Counted from the stretch's first letter, positions 21,714 through 32,364 are shown. The stretch: DNA of 64,000 nucleotides from Ancylobacter vacuolatus (GCF_030813595.1 NZ_JAUSUH010000003.1:124001-188000); one strand, 5' to 3'. Notes: a model not told the origin generated them from the letters alone. Made by a program: numbers and translations.

Positions 21714-22190
21714 TCAGTCGAGCCCGCCAATATGGTGCTGGGCGTAGAGCTGGATGCCGAGATTGGCGATCAGGTCGAGCTGGGTTTCGAGGAAGTCGAT
21801 ATGGCCTTCCTCGTCCTTCATCAGCTCCTTGAACAGGTCGCGGCTGGGATAGTCCTGCACCGACTCGGCATAGGTGGCGGCTTCCTGGTAGAGCGCGCGC
21901 GCCTCGATCTCGGCGGCGAGATCGCACTCGATCACTTCCTTGATGTCCTGGCCGATGCGCAGCGGGTCCAGCACCTGCAGGTTGGGCAGGCCTTCGAGGA
22001 ACAGGATGCGATCGATGAAGCGATCGGCGTGCTGCATTTCCTCGATCGACTCGGCGCGCCACTTGGCGGCCAGCTTCTTGTAGCCCCAGTTGTCCAGCAT
22101 GCGGTAATGCAGCCAGTACTGGTTGATCGCGGTAAGCTCCGAGCGGACGCCGCGGTTGAGATAGTCGATGACCTTTGAATCGCCCTTCAT
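21714..22190 (-). CDS. bfr: Bacterioferritin
   Basis: Bacterioferritin forms a 24-subunit heme-containing shell that oxidises and stores iron. The 158-residue product shows the diiron ligands Glu18, Glu51 and His54 at the canonical positions, with the heme-ligating Met52 in IEEMQHADR, and the second-half ligands in [10 protein letters not shown] and [13 protein letters not shown] 22190 follows an AGGAGAGG ribosome-binding site. An Irr-type box lies 37 bp before the start. The companion ferredoxin gene (bfd) is next upstream with its own box. Confidence 0.97.
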   Translation of the reverse strand: MKGDSKVIDYLNRGVRSELTAINQYWLHYRMLDNWGYKKLAAKWRAESIEEMQHADRFIDRILFLEGLPNLQVLDPLRIGQDIKEVIECDLAAEIEARALYQEAATYAESVQDYPSRDLFKELMKDEEGHIDFLETQLDLIANLGIQLYAQHHIGGLD

Positions 22191-22226
22191 GGCGCCGCCT
22201 CTCCTGCTGCGAGATTGTGGCACCTG

Positions 22227-22243
22227 TTTAGAAAACTTCTAAG
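22227..22243. promoter_or_regulatory. Irr-type iron control element upstream of bfr
   Basis: TTTAGAA-AAC-TTCTAAG matches the ICE dyad TTTAGAA-N3-TTCTAAA at 13 of 14 defined positions. It lies directly ahead of the bacterioferritin gene, where Irr is known to repress under low iron in Bradyrhizobium and relatives. Confidence 0.85.
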
Positions 22244-22366
22244 GAATAGGCAACCCATTATCGCACGCGGCCGGGCGCTCGAACCGGTTTTCACCCGGAG
22301 AGACGCGGCGGTGCAAGGCGCGCGCAGCGCCGGCATCAGGCATCCGCAAGAGAGGCGAAACCCGGC

Positions 22367-22855
22367 CTATTCGGCCGCCACGACATGGCCCGCCAGAGGC
22401 GCGGTCCGGGCGTGGTTGCCGGTAACGAGCCGGCGCGGGGTGCGGGTGTGCCGGCCATTGCTGGGGGCGTGCTCGCCATGGGCATGCGCGGCATGACCGT
22501 GCTCGCCATGGGAGTGTCCCGCATGGGAGTGTCCGGCATGGGAGTGTCCGGCATGGTCATGCCCGGCATGGCTGTGTTCGGCGTGGCTGTGTTCGGCGTG
22601 GCTGTGTTCGGCGTGCGGCTGCGCCGGCTGGCCGGGCGCCTGCGCCGACACCGGGCAGTCCAGCGGGCAGATCGAGCAGGCGCTGGCGGCCACATCGTCG
22701 AGCAGTTTGCGGATGGTGCGCGCGCAGCGCCCGCACTGCGCGCTGCAGCCGAGGCAGCGATAGACCTGCCCCACCGTGCGAACAGGCGCCGGCGTCTCCG
22801 TCACCGCGCTGCGGATCTGACGATCGGAAAGCACATTGCACGAACACACGATCAT
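22367..22855 (-). CDS. bfd: Bacterioferritin-associated ferredoxin with polyhistidine repeat tail
   Basis: Bfd is a [2Fe-2S] protein that binds bacterioferritin and reduces its stored Fe3+ so that iron can be released. E. coli Bfd has 64 residues; this product has 162. Residues 1-50 are the Bfd domain, with the cluster cysteines at 4 and 6 (MIVCSCN) and 41 and 44 (QCGRC). Further cysteines occur at 34, 37, 60, 63 and 67. Residues 81-130 are ten consecutive pentapeptides of the form H-A-E/G-H-S, giving 20 histidines, and a basic stretch follows to residue 162. The first three units are identical at DNA level. The tail is likely to bind metal ions; that is inference. ATG 22855 lies 29 bp after a perfect Irr-type box. 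Confidence 0.92.
   Translation of the reverse strand: MIVCSCNVLSDRQIRSAVTETPAPVRTVGQVYRCLGCSAQCGRCARTIRKLLDDVAASACSICPLDCPVSAQAPGQPAQPHAEHSHAEHSHAEHSHAGHDHAGHSHAGHSHAGHSHGEHGHAAHAHGEHAPSNGRHTRTPRRLVTGNHARTAPLAGHVVAAE
22466..22615 (-). repeat. Ten 15-bp coding units encoding His-rich pentapeptides in bfd
   Basis: The segment consists of in-frame 15-bp units. Three at one end are identical and three in the middle nearly so, which points to recent slippage or unequal exchange. All units keep histidine codons at positions 1 and 4. Confidence 0.9.
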
Positions 22856-22883
22856 CGCGACGCGAAACCGAAGCTTTCAGGCG

Positions 22884-22900
22884 TTTAGAATTATTCTAAA
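22884..22900. promoter_or_regulatory. Perfect Irr-type iron control element upstream of bfd
   Basis: TTTAGAA-TTA-TTCTAAA matches the ICE dyad at every defined position and lies 29 bp before the bfd start codon. Confidence 0.9.
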
Positions 22901-22946
22901 TATCGCCTTTGTCTTCTCTTTTCGCGCTATTCCGGCGGGCCGTCAA

Positions 22947-22960
22947 TTGGCAAATGCCAA
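22947..22960. promoter_or_regulatory. Palindrome TTGGCAAATGCCAA of unknown function
   Basis: A perfect six-base dyad around AA lies about 90 bp upstream of bfd, between that gene and the stop codon of the acetyltransferase gene. It could be an operator; no regulator can be named from the sequence. Confidence 0.35.
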
Positions 22961-23021
22961 TCTGCCGATCATGTGAGGTGATCGACTAGTCTTCGTCGGC
23001 TCAGATTTGAGAGATTCCAGA

Positions 23022-23678
23022 TTAGACGTTGCCGCTCATCTCATCTGCACTTTTGAACGGCACCAAACTGGCGGTCTCGAACCCCTCCCACCGGGTGATG
23101 GGGTCGCCGGCCAGCCGGGCATAGAGCACATGGTCCTGCCAGCTGCCGTTGATGCAGAGATATTGCCGGCCATAGCCCTCGCGCCGGAAGCCGCTGGCCT
23201 CCAGCAGCCGCATCGAGGGCGCATTGTCCGGCAGGCATGCCGCCTCGATACGGCGCAGGCCGAGCGTGCCATGGGCGAAGGGCAGCAGCGTGCGCACCGC
23301 CGCGCCCATATAGCCCTTGCCGGCATAAGGCGCGCCCATCCAGTAGCCGAGGCTCGCGGTCTGGGTCACACCCCGGCGGATATTGGACAGCGACACGCCG
23401 CCCAGCAGCACCCGGTCGGCACGGCGGATCACCAGGAACGGGTAGGCCGCATCCTCGCGCACATCGCGGGCATAGCGGCGCATGCGCCGCCGGAACGAGC
23501 CGCGCGTCAGGTCATAGGGTGGCCAGGTCGGCTCCCACGGGGTGAGAAAGTCCCGGCTCTGCTCGCGCAGGGCCGACCAGGCGGCGAAGTCCGCCATTTG
23601 CGGCAGGCGCAGCAGCACCGTCTCACCCTCGACGAGCATGGGCGGCTCATGCCAGGAAACGGTGCGGAACAGGGCCAT
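23022..23678 (-). CDS. GNAT family N-acetyltransferase, RimJ/RimL type
   Basis: This acetyl-CoA-dependent transferase resembles RimJ-type enzymes that acetylate protein N-termini such as ribosomal S5. The 218-residue protein has the GNAT acetyl-CoA site around YWMGAPYAGKGYMGAAVRTL and the late LPDNAPSMRLLEASGFRREG segment. It is the last gene of the long minus-strand block, 24 bp after the M16 peptidase gene. The exact substrate cannot be inferred. Confidence 0.88.
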   Translation of the reverse strand: MALFRTVSWHEPPMLVEGETVLLRLPQMADFAAWSALREQSRDFLTPWEPTWPPYDLTRGSFRRRMRRYARDVREDAAYPFLVIRRADRVLLGGVSLSNIRRGVTQTASLGYWMGAPYAGKGYMGAAVRTLLPFAHGTLGLRRIEAACLPDNAPSMRLLEASGFRREGYGRQYLCINGSWQDHVLYARLAGDPITRWEGFETASLVPFKSADEMSGNV

Positions 23679-23702
23679 GTGCGCTGCCGAAGGCGATTAA
23701 GC

Positions 23703-24983
23703 TCAGGCCAGACGTTCCGCGATGCGGGCCGCCGATTCAAGCGATTTTCCCGGCCCCAGCGCGGTGAAGGTCGGCCGGCCGCGCCCGATCAGCGCTTTTC
23801 CCGCCGCGCGGGCATCGTCCAGCGTCACCGCTTCCACCTTGGCGACGATTTCCTCCAGCGGGATCGGCCGCCCGAAGGCGAGCATCTGCCGCGCCAGCTG
23901 GTCCGCCCGGGCGCCGGAACTCTCCAGCGCCGCCAGCAGCCCCACCTTGGCCTGCGCCTTGGAGCGCGACAGCTCGGCCTCGGTCATGCTGTCGATGGTG
24001 GCGAGGATCTGGTCCACCGCGACATCGACCAGTTCGCCGACATCGCCGCCATCCGTGCCGGCATAGACGCCGAACAGGCCGGTATCGGCATAGCCCCAAT
24101 GGAAGGAGTACACCGCGTAGCACAGGCCCCGCGCCTCGCGCACTTCCTGGAACAGCCGCGACGACATGCCCCCGCCCAGCACATTGGTGAACACCTGCAG
24201 CGCGTGGATGCCGGGGTCGCGATAGGAAAGCCCCGGCAGGCCAATGAGCAGATGCGCCTGCTCCAGCTCGCGCCCGCCACCAATCTCCACCCCACCCTCA
24301 TAGCGCGCCGGGGCGGCCTCGGGCTTGTCGGCGGTGGGAAAGCTCGCCACGCGCTTGGCTGCCTCGGCCACCAGCGCCTCATGCTCGACCGCGCCCGCCG
24401 CCGCCACGATCATCTTCGGCGCGCGGTAATTGCGGTCGAGATAGGTGCGCAGCTTGTCCGGCCCGAAAGAGCGCACGCTTTCCGGCGTGCCGAGGATCGA
24501 GCGGCCGATCGGCTGGCCGGGAAAGGCCCGCTCCTGGAACAGGTCGAACACCAGGTCGTCCGGCGTGTCCAGCGCGGCGCCGATCTCCTGCTCGATCACA
24601 TTGTGCTCGCGCGCGAGTTCTTCCGGGTCGAAGGCCGGCGCGGCGAGAATGTCGGACAGCACGTCGAGCGCCAGCGGCATGTCGGCGCCGAGCACCCGCG
24701 CATTGTAGGAGGTGTGCTCGACGCTGGTGGCGGCGTTGATGTCGCCGCCGACCGCCTCGATCTCCTCGGCGATGCCGCGCGCCGAGCGGCGGCGCGTACC
24801 CTTGAACGCCATATGCTCCAGCAGATGCGAGATGCCGTGCTCGTCGGCCGCCTCGTCGCGCGCCCCCGCCCCGACCCAGATGCCGAGCGAGGTGGTCGCC
24901 AGATGCGGCATGGAATCGGTGATGACGGTGATGCCGTTGTCGAGCGTGGTGATGCGCGGGCCGGCGGGAAGGTTCTTGGTCAA
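23703..24983 (-). CDS. M16 family zinc peptidase, processing-peptidase-like
   Basis: The 426-residue protein has the inverse zinc motif HLLEH at residues 53-57 followed by MAFKGT, the signature of the M16 (pitrilysin) family and of mitochondrial processing peptidase beta. The later GLPGLSYRDPGIHALQVF and GGGMSSRLFQEVREARGLCY segments also fit. It overlaps thrC by four bases (ATGA), so the two are translationally coupled. This synteny with threonine synthase is common in alphaproteobacteria; the natural substrate is unknown. Confidence 0.93.
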   Translation of the reverse strand: MTKNLPAGPRITTLDNGITVITDSMPHLATTSLGIWVGAGARDEAADEHGISHLLEHMAFKGTRRRSARGIAEEIEAVGGDINAATSVEHTSYNARVLGADMPLALDVLSDILAAPAFDPEELAREHNVIEQEIGAALDTPDDLVFDLFQERAFPGQPIGRSILGTPESVRSFGPDKLRTYLDRNYRAPKMIVAAAGAVEHEALVAEAAKRVASFPTADKPEAAPARYEGGVEIGGGRELEQAHLLIGLPGLSYRDPGIHALQVFTNVLGGGMSSRLFQEVREARGLCYAVYSFHWGYADTGLFGVYAGTDGGDVGELVDVAVDQILATIDSMTEAELSRSKAQAKVGLLAALESSGARADQLARQMLAFGRPIPLEEIVAKVEAVTLDDARAAGKALIGRGRPTFTALGPGKSLESAARIAERLA

Positions 24984-26389
24984 GCGAGCGTCTCCGAGGC
25001 CCGGGCATGCCGGGTGATATAGGCTTCGATCGCCGAGAGGTCGTTGGGCAGGGTCGGCAGCCGTTCCGGCCGCTCCATCAGGTCGGCCAGATGCGGCGGC
25101 AGCGCCGGGCGCTCGCCGCAGGCCCGCTGCACCGCGTCGGGGAACTTCGCGGGGTGGGCGGTGGCCAGCACCACCTGCGGCACATGCGGGTCATGGGCGA
25201 CGCGCTCGGCCACCGACACCGCGACCGCCGTGTGCGGGTCGAGCAGATAGCCCGTCTCCGCCCGCACCCGGGCAATCGTTTCCGCCGTCTGCGCCTCGTC
25301 CGCCCGTCCGGCGTCGAAATCGGCCCGCAGCGCCTCCATCGACGCGCTCGGCGGCGAGAATGCCCCCGCCTGCGCCAGCGAGGCCATCAGCCCGCGCAGC
25401 GCGCCGGCGTCGCGGTCCAGCACCTCGAACAGCACCCGCTCGAAATTCGACGACACCTCGATGTCCATCGAGGGCGAAGAGGACGGGCGCACGCCCGTCA
25501 CCTCATAGCGCCCGCTCTCCAGCGTGCGGGCGAGGATGTCGTTCACATTGGTCGCCACCACCAGCCGGTCGATGGGCAGGCCCATGCGCTTGGCGACATA
25601 GCCGGCGAGCACATCGCCGAAATTGCCGGTCGGCACCACGAAGGACATTTTGCGGTGCGGCGCGCCCAGCGCCACGCCGGCGACGAAATAATACACCACC
25701 TGCGAGACGATGCGGGCCCAGTTGATCGAGTTCACGCCCGCCAGCCGCTGCCGGTCGCGGAAGGCGTGATGGTTGAACATCGCCTTCACATGCGCCTGGC
25801 AGTCGTCGAACGTGCCCTCGATGGCGATGGCGTGGACATTGGCGTCCGGCACCGCCGTCATCTGCCGGCGCTGCACTTCGGAGACGCGCCCGGCGGGGTA
25901 GAGGATGAACACATCGGTGCGCGCCGAGCCGCGAAACGCCTCGATCGCCGCGCTGCCCGTATCGCCCGAGGTGGCGCCGACAATGGTGGCGTGCTGGTCG
26001 CGCGCGGCCAGCACATGGTCCATCATCCGCCCCAGCAGCTGCATCGCCACATCCTTGAAGGCGAGCGTCGGGCCGTGGAACAGCTCCAGCACGAAGCGGT
26101 TCGGCGCGATCTGCACCAGCGGCGTGGTGGCGGGGTGGCGGAAGCTGGCATAGGCCGCCTCCAGCATCGGCGCCAGCACGGCGGGCGTGAAGGCGGAATC
26201 GACGAAGGGCGCGATCACCCGCCCGGCCACCTCGGCATAGGAATGGCCCGCCAGCGCCGAAATCGCGGTCGGGGCCAGCACCGGAAAGGCCTCGGGCACA
26301 TACAGGCCGCCATCGCGGGCGAGGCCGGCGAGCAGGGCATCGGAAAAGGCGAGCACGGGGGCCTCGCCGCGGGTCGAGATGTAGCGCAC
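24980..26389 (-). CDS. thrC: Threonine synthase
   Basis: This PLP enzyme converts O-phosphohomoserine to threonine. The 469-residue product has the PLP-lysine segment GPTLAFKDVAMQLLGRMM, the phosphate-binding GATSGDTGSAAIEAF and VPTGNFGDVLAGYVAKRMG. The length fits the longer class of threonine synthase. I chose GTG 26389 because GGAGGCGC precedes it at good distance and the family begins RYISTRGEAP; an ATG 57 bases upstream would add an unrelated leader. It lies 78 bp after the SURF1 gene. Confidence 0.93.
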   Translation of the reverse strand: MRYISTRGEAPVLAFSDALLAGLARDGGLYVPEAFPVLAPTAISALAGHSYAEVAGRVIAPFVDSAFTPAVLAPMLEAAYASFRHPATTPLVQIAPNRFVLELFHGPTLAFKDVAMQLLGRMMDHVLAARDQHATIVGATSGDTGSAAIEAFRGSARTDVFILYPAGRVSEVQRRQMTAVPDANVHAIAIEGTFDDCQAHVKAMFNHHAFRDRQRLAGVNSINWARIVSQVVYYFVAGVALGAPHRKMSFVVPTGNFGDVLAGYVAKRMGLPIDRLVVATNVNDILARTLESGRYEVTGVRPSSSPSMDIEVSSNFERVLFEVLDRDAGALRGLMASLAQAGAFSPPSASMEALRADFDAGRADEAQTAETIARVRAETGYLLDPHTAVAVSVAERVAHDPHVPQVVLATAHPAKFPDAVQRACGERPALPPHLADLMERPERLPTLPNDLSAIEAYITRHARASETLA

Positions 26390-26466
26390 GCGCGCCTCCG
26401 CTGGAGAAAGTGGCCGCAAACTAGTGGCGGGGGAGGTCGGGCGCAAGCAAGCGCTTGCTCAAGCCC

Positions 26467-27213
26467 TCACCGCCGCCGGACCCGCCCCCAGGCATAGGCG
26501 GCGAACACGCCGAGCAGCGAGGCGGCCAGCCCGAACCAGGTCAGCGCATATTCGAGATGCCGGTTGGGAAAGGCGATCCGCGTCAGCCCGCCGCGCGGCA
26601 GCCCGCCCGGGTTGGCGCTCGCATCCGCATCGATGAGAAACGGCGCCACCCGCACCAGCCCCTTGGCGCTGGCGATGGCGTCGGGGTCGCGCACATACCA
26701 GCTGTCGGCGGCGGCATCATTGGCCGGGGTGAACAGCGCCGCCTCTTCCGGCAGGCGCAGCAGGCCGGTGACAGTGACGAGCCCGTCGACCTGCCCCTCA
26801 AGCCGGGTCGCGGGGTCCTTGCGCTCCAGCGGCACGAAGCCGCGATTGACCAGCACGAAGGCCCCGTCCGGCAGGCCGAGCGGCGTCACCACCCAATAGC
26901 CCGGCCCACCCGAGCCATCCGGCGCCTGGTCCACCAGCGCATAGACCTGCACTTCGAGGTCATGCCGGAACCGGCCCTGCGCCGTGACCCGGCGATATTC
27001 ATCCTTGGCGAAGTCGATCTCGCCCCAATTGGCCTCCGGCGGCAGCGCCACCGGTGCCTGGTGGATCCGCGCATCGACCTGCGCGACGAGCGATTCCTTC
27101 CAGGCGAGTCGCTCCAGCTGCCAGAGGCCCAGCCCGACCAGCAGGGCGAACGCCACCAGCGCCGCGAGGGCGACCGGCAGCAGCCGGCGCCAGGAAGGGG
27201 CTTCCTCGCTCAC
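26467..27213 (-). CDS. SURF1 family cytochrome oxidase biogenesis protein
   Basis: SURF1 (Shy1) helps insert heme a into subunit I of aa3 oxidases. The 248-residue protein has the expected two transmembrane helices, one near residues 11-30 with the FALLVGLGLWQLERLAWKE motif and one near the C-terminus, with the periplasmic VLVNRGFVP motif between. The start is GTG 27213, which overlaps the DUF983 stop codon as GTGA. Its place inside the cox operon supports the role. Confidence 0.92.
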   Translation of the reverse strand: MSEEAPSWRRLLPVALAALVAFALLVGLGLWQLERLAWKESLVAQVDARIHQAPVALPPEANWGEIDFAKDEYRRVTAQGRFRHDLEVQVYALVDQAPDGSGGPGYWVVTPLGLPDGAFVLVNRGFVPLERKDPATRLEGQVDGLVTVTGLLRLPEEAALFTPANDAAADSWYVRDPDAIASAKGLVRVAPFLIDADASANPGGLPRGGLTRIAFPNRHLEYALTWFGLAASLLGVFAAYAWGRVRRR

Positions 27214-27596
27214 GCATCCCCCTTGTCGAGCCGGCCTTCCTGCGCCCGCTTGGCATATTGCAGGGCGATCAGCGTCGCCTTCAGCGGCCGAAGCAGGCCG
27301 AGCGTGGAGAGCAGCACCAGCGGTGTCCACAACAGGGCATGCAGCCAGAAGGGCGGCTGCCAGGTCAGTTCGACCCACAGAGCGAGGCCGACCACCAGCG
27401 CGCCGGCGGCGAGGATGATGAACACCACCGGCCCATCGCCGGAATCGTCGAAGCTGTAGTCCAGCCCGCAGGCGGTGCAGGAGGGTGCCACGGTGAGGAA
27501 GCCGTTGAACAGCCGTCCCCGGCCGCAGCGCGGGCAGCGGCAGCCAAGGCCCGCCGCATAGGGCGAGACGCCGCTGTGGAAAGGTTGCAGGTCCAT
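27210..27596 (-). CDS. DUF983 membrane protein with zinc ribbon
   Basis: The 128-residue protein has two CxxC pairs (CPRCGRGRLF and CTACGLDY) in the N-terminal part and two hydrophobic helices at residues 55-100, the DUF983 layout. Its function is unknown, but the gene is regularly found beside cox genes in alphaproteobacteria, so an assembly role is likely. ATG 27596 follows a 250-bp gap that contains the terminator behind ctaE, so its expression may depend on read-through or a promoter in that gap. Confidence 0.88.
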   Translation of the reverse strand: MDLQPFHSGVSPYAAGLGCRCPRCGRGRLFNGFLTVAPSCTACGLDYSFDDSGDGPVVFIILAAGALVVGLALWVELTWQPPFWLHALLWTPLVLLSTLGLLRPLKATLIALQYAKRAQEGRLDKGDA

Positions 27597-27803
27597 GGTC
27601 GGATTCCACTCCCGCGCGAGCCCGGCTCCATCAGGTGAAGCCCCGACCGGAGACGCCGCGATTCGTCGAAAACGAGCATGTTCCGATCGCGGAAGCCGGG
27701 CAACTTTCCCGATCGGAACAGGCCGATATGTCCTCACGCGCCGCCGGGGCAGAAGGGCGCGCCGCCGACGCCCGAGGAAGGTGGCGGCGCGGCCCGGCAA
27801 CGC

Positions 27804-27829
27804 AAAAGGGGCGGCCGGAAGCCGCCCCT
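27804..27829 (-). terminator. Intrinsic terminator after ctaE
   Basis: AGGGGCGGC and GCCGCCCCT form a nine-pair stem around a five-base loop, followed by four T on the minus strand, about 20 bp past the ctaE stop codon. It divides the cox block from DUF983 and SURF1. Confidence 0.75.
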
Positions 27830-27849
27830 CGCAGAAATCGTCGGTCGGC

Positions 27850-28686
27850 TCAGTGCGGCGCGCCGGCACTGCCCCAGACATAGATGAAGGTGAACAGGAA
27901 CAGCCACACCACGTCGACGAAGTGCCAGTACCAGGCGGCCGCCTCGAAGCCGAAATGATGCGTCGGGGTGAAATGCCCGGCATAGAGACGGCCTAGGCAC
28001 ACCGCCAGGAAGATGGTGCCGACGATGACGTGGAAGCCATGGAAGCCGGTCGCCATGAAGAAGGTGGCGCCATAGATGTTGCCGGAGAAGGCGAACTCGG
28101 CGTGGCTGTACTCGAAGCCCTGCAGCAGCGAGAAGATGAAGCCGAGGGCGACGGTCAGCCACAGGCCCCATTTGGCGCCCTGACGGTCGCCATGCACCAG
28201 GGCATGGTGCGCCCAGGTCAGCGTGGTGCCAGAGGTCAGCAGGATCAGCGTGTTGAGCAGCGGCAGGTGCCAGGGATCGAAGGTCTCGATGCCGGTCGGC
28301 GGCCAGACGCCGCCCGTCGCGGTGGCGCGGGCGAAGTTGATCTCCTCGCCGACAAACAGCGAGGCGTCGAAGAAGGCCCAGAACCAGGCAACGAAGAACA
28401 TGACCTCGGAGGCGATGAACAGGATCATGCCGTAGCGCAGGTGAAGCTGCACCACCGGGGTGTGCGCGTGCTCGTGCTCACCCTCGCGGATGATGTCCCG
28501 CCACCACACGGCCATGGTGTAGATGACGCCGAGCAGGCCGACGATGAACACCAGCGAGGTCAGCTGGCCGTGCATCCAGAACACCGCGCCCACGGCCATG
28601 ACGAAGGCGAAAACCGAAATGACGAACGGCCACGGGCTCGGATCGACGAGGTGGTAGTCGTGATGTTTGGCGTGGGCCTCGGCCAT
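27850..28686 (-). CDS. ctaE: Cytochrome c oxidase subunit III
   Basis: Subunit III is a seven-helix membrane protein of the aa3 oxidase. The 278-residue product has the family segments [20 protein letters not shown] at the N-terminus, [20 protein letters not shown] with the conserved membrane Glu, and [20 protein letters not shown] at the C-terminus. The gene is a member of the cta operon, 70 bp after ctaG. Confidence 0.97.
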   Translation of the reverse strand: MAEAHAKHHDYHLVDPSPWPFVISVFAFVMAVGAVFWMHGQLTSLVFIVGLLGVIYTMAVWWRDIIREGEHEHAHTPVVQLHLRYGMILFIASEVMFFVAWFWAFFDASLFVGEEINFARATATGGVWPPTGIETFDPWHLPLLNTLILLTSGTTLTWAHHALVHGDRQGAKWGLWLTVALGFIFSLLQGFEYSHAEFAFSGNIYGATFFMATGFHGFHVIVGTIFLAVCLGRLYAGHFTPTHHFGFEAAAWYWHFVDVVWLFLFTFIYVWGSAGAPH

Positions 28687-28756
28687 GGCGCTCTCCGTTC
28701 CGTCTCTGCTTGTCTAGCGGGCCGTCGGCGCGGCCGCAATGTAGCGTTCCGCCCGT

Positions 28757-29380
28757 TTAAAGGGGCGCCTTTCCGTCCTTCACCGCGCCGGCGGCGAGAG
28801 GGGCCGCCTTGGGGAAGAAGGTGTAGGAAAGGGTGATGGTCTTCACGCCGCGCATCTCCGGATCCTCGGCAAAGGCGGGATCGACGAAGAAGACGACGGG
28901 CATATCGAGCGTCTCGCCGGGCTGCAGCGTCTGGTCGGTGAAGCAGAAGCACTGCATCTTGGCGAAGTGGTAGCCGGACTGGCTGGGCGTGACATTGTAG
29001 GTCGCCGACGCCGTGACCGGCTGGGAACTGCGGTTGTGCACGCGGTAATAGGCGAGCTTGGTCTCGCCCACCTGCACCTCCACCGAGCGCTGCTCGGGGG
29101 TGAAGGTCCAGTCGAGGCCGGGGGCGGTGTTGGCGTCGAAGCGCACCTCCACCCTGCGCTCCAGCGCCGCGCCCGGCGCCGCCGCCGCCACCCGCGTGGC
29201 GCCGCCAAAGCCGGTGACCTGGCAGAACATCTGGTAGAGCGGCACGGCGGCAAAGGCGGCGCCGGTCATCACGGCAACGAAGGCGGCGCAGCTCAGCGCC
29301 ACCGTGCGGTGGTTGCGCGCGCGACGCCGGGCCGCCTGCGCGGCGGCGGCATCGACCGGGTTTTCGCGTTCTGCGGCCAT
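28757..29380 (-). CDS. ctaG: Cytochrome c oxidase assembly protein CtaG (Cox11)
   Basis: CtaG delivers copper to the CuB centre of subunit I. The 207-residue protein has one N-terminal transmembrane helix (about 25-47) and a periplasmic domain with the copper-binding CFCF motif. VPLYQMFCQVTGFGG is the conserved segment after the helix. ATG 29380 has GAGGG upstream. It follows coxF by eight bases. Confidence 0.95.
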   Translation of the reverse strand: MAAERENPVDAAAAQAARRRARNHRTVALSCAAFVAVMTGAAFAAVPLYQMFCQVTGFGGATRVAAAAPGAALERRVEVRFDANTAPGLDWTFTPEQRSVEVQVGETKLAYYRVHNRSSQPVTASATYNVTPSQSGYHFAKMQCFCFTDQTLQPGETLDMPVVFFVDPAFAEDPEMRGVKTITLSYTFFPKAAPLAAGAVKDGKAPL

Positions 29381-29387
29381 GGCACCC

Positions 29388-29570
29388 TCACAGCGGCCGG
29401 ACAAGCACGGCCGGGCCGAGCTTGACGATGGTGACGACGTAGAACAGCACGCACAGCGCCGCCAGCACCACCGCGATGGCGATGGAGCGGGAGCGCCGGC
29501 TCCGCTTCTGCTCCTCGGTCAGCACCACGCCGTCGGGTGCCTCGCCGGGTTTCTTGTTGTCGTCGTTCAT
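29388..29570 (-). CDS. CoxF-like small cytochrome oxidase accessory protein
   Basis: This 60-residue protein has a charged N-terminus ([20 protein letters not shown]) and a single transmembrane helix with [20 protein letters not shown] followed by [11 protein letters not shown], which matches the small CoxF protein found between ctaB and ctaG in Rhizobiales. Its biochemical role is not settled. It is easily missed because of its size, but the spacing (22 bp after ctaB, 8 bp before ctaG) supports it. Confidence 0.88.
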   Translation of the reverse strand: MNDDNKKPGEAPDGVVLTEEQKRSRRSRSIAIAVVLAALCVLFYVVTIVKLGPAVLVRPL

Positions 29571-29592
29571 TCCAGCCCTCGCCGCCATGCGC

Positions 29593-30546
29593 TCACAGCC
29601 CGAAACCGGCCGGCGCGATCGCCTCGATGAGGAGAACCGCGAAGAGCAGGAAAAGATAAAGGATCGAGAAGCCGAACAGCCGCCGCGCCGCGACTTCCGC
29701 CGGGGCGCCCTCGCGCCGGCGATAGACCTGCACCGCCAAGAGCAGCATCAGCGCGCCTGAAATGCCCGAGACGAGGCCATAGCCGAGCCCGGCCATGCCG
29801 AGGAAGAAGGGCGACATCGCCAGCGGCACCAGCAGCAGCGTGTAGAGCAGGATCTGGCGGCGCGTCTCGGAAGGGCCAGCAACGACGGGCAGCATCGGCA
29901 CGCCGGCGCGGGCGTAGTCGCCCGACTTGTAGAGCGCCAGCGCCCAGAAATGCGGCGGCGTCCAGAAGAAGATGATGAGGAAGAGCAGGACGCTCTCCAG
30001 CCCGATGCCGCCCGAGGCCGCCGCCCAGCCAACCATGGGCGGGAAGGCGCCGGCGGCGCCGCCGATGACGATGTTCTGCGGCGTCCAGCGCTTCAGCCAC
30101 ATCGTGTAGATGACGGCGTAGAAGAAGATGGTGAAGGCGAGCAGCGCGGCGGAGAGCGCATTGACCAGCAGGCCGAGCACCAGCACCGAGCCGACCGCGA
30201 GCGTGATGCCGAAGGCCAGCGCCTCGCCCGGCGTCACCCGGCCGGCGGGGATCGGGCGGCGGCGGGTGCGGGTCATCACCGCGTCGATATCGGCGTCCCA
30301 CCACATGTTCAGCGCGCCCGAGGCGCCGGCACCGATGGCGATGCACAGCAGCGCGGTGAAGGCGATCACCGGGTGCACCTCGCCCGGCGCGCGGACGATG
30401 CCGACCAGCGCGGTGAAGATGACCAGCGACATGACCCGCGGCTTCAGCAGCGCGACATAGTCGGCCACCGAGGCATAGGACGGCGTGCCGGGGGCGCGCG
30501 GCTCGGTCGGGGTCAGGTCATATTCGCGCGAGGCGACGTCGCTCAT
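29593..30546 (-). CDS. ctaB: Protoheme IX farnesyltransferase (heme O synthase)
   Basis: This polytopic prenyltransferase turns heme B into heme O, the precursor of heme A for the aa3 oxidase. The 317-residue product shows the two aspartate-rich motifs, [19 protein letters not shown] and the later conserved [10 protein letters not shown] region, and the typical [17 protein letters not shown] opening helix. ATG 30546 follows GGAG. It lies 160 bp after ctaD with a hairpin in the gap. Confidence 0.95.
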   Translation of the reverse strand: MSDVASREYDLTPTEPRAPGTPSYASVADYVALLKPRVMSLVIFTALVGIVRAPGEVHPVIAFTALLCIAIGAGASGALNMWWDADIDAVMTRTRRRPIPAGRVTPGEALAFGITLAVGSVLVLGLLVNALSAALLAFTIFFYAVIYTMWLKRWTPQNIVIGGAAGAFPPMVGWAAASGGIGLESVLLFLIIFFWTPPHFWALALYKSGDYARAGVPMLPVVAGPSETRRQILLYTLLLVPLAMSPFFLGMAGLGYGLVSGISGALMLLLAVQVYRRREGAPAEVAARRLFGFSILYLFLLFAVLLIEAIAPAGFGL

Positions 30547-30659
30547 CACTTCACTCCGGCGCGCCCATCGGGCGGCGCATTCCTTCCGGCGGGCCCGCCC
30601 AAGGGCGAACCATTTGCCGGCGACCGGCGGGCCGTTACCGGCTCCGCCCCTTTACGCGA

Positions 30660-30681
30660 CCGGCGCGGAGAACCGCGCCGG
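30660..30681 (-). terminator. Hairpin between ctaD and ctaB, possible attenuator
   Basis: CCGGCGCGG and CCGCGCCGG make a perfect nine-pair stem around a four-base loop, 27 bp past the ctaD stop codon. There is no U-tract, so it may protect the ctaCD message from 3' decay rather than terminate it. Confidence 0.5.
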
Positions 30682-30707
30682 GTTAGTCGATCACGGCGTG
30701 CGCCCGC

Positions 30708-32333
<1,626 letters not shown>

Positions 32334-32364
32334 TTAGAAACTTCAATGCGCCGAACCGGCACTC

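Noticed and set aside
22466..22615. Regular 15-bp repeats considered as a CRISPR-like or satellite array
   Set aside because: The units are contiguous with no spacers, stay in frame and code for histidine at fixed positions inside bfd.
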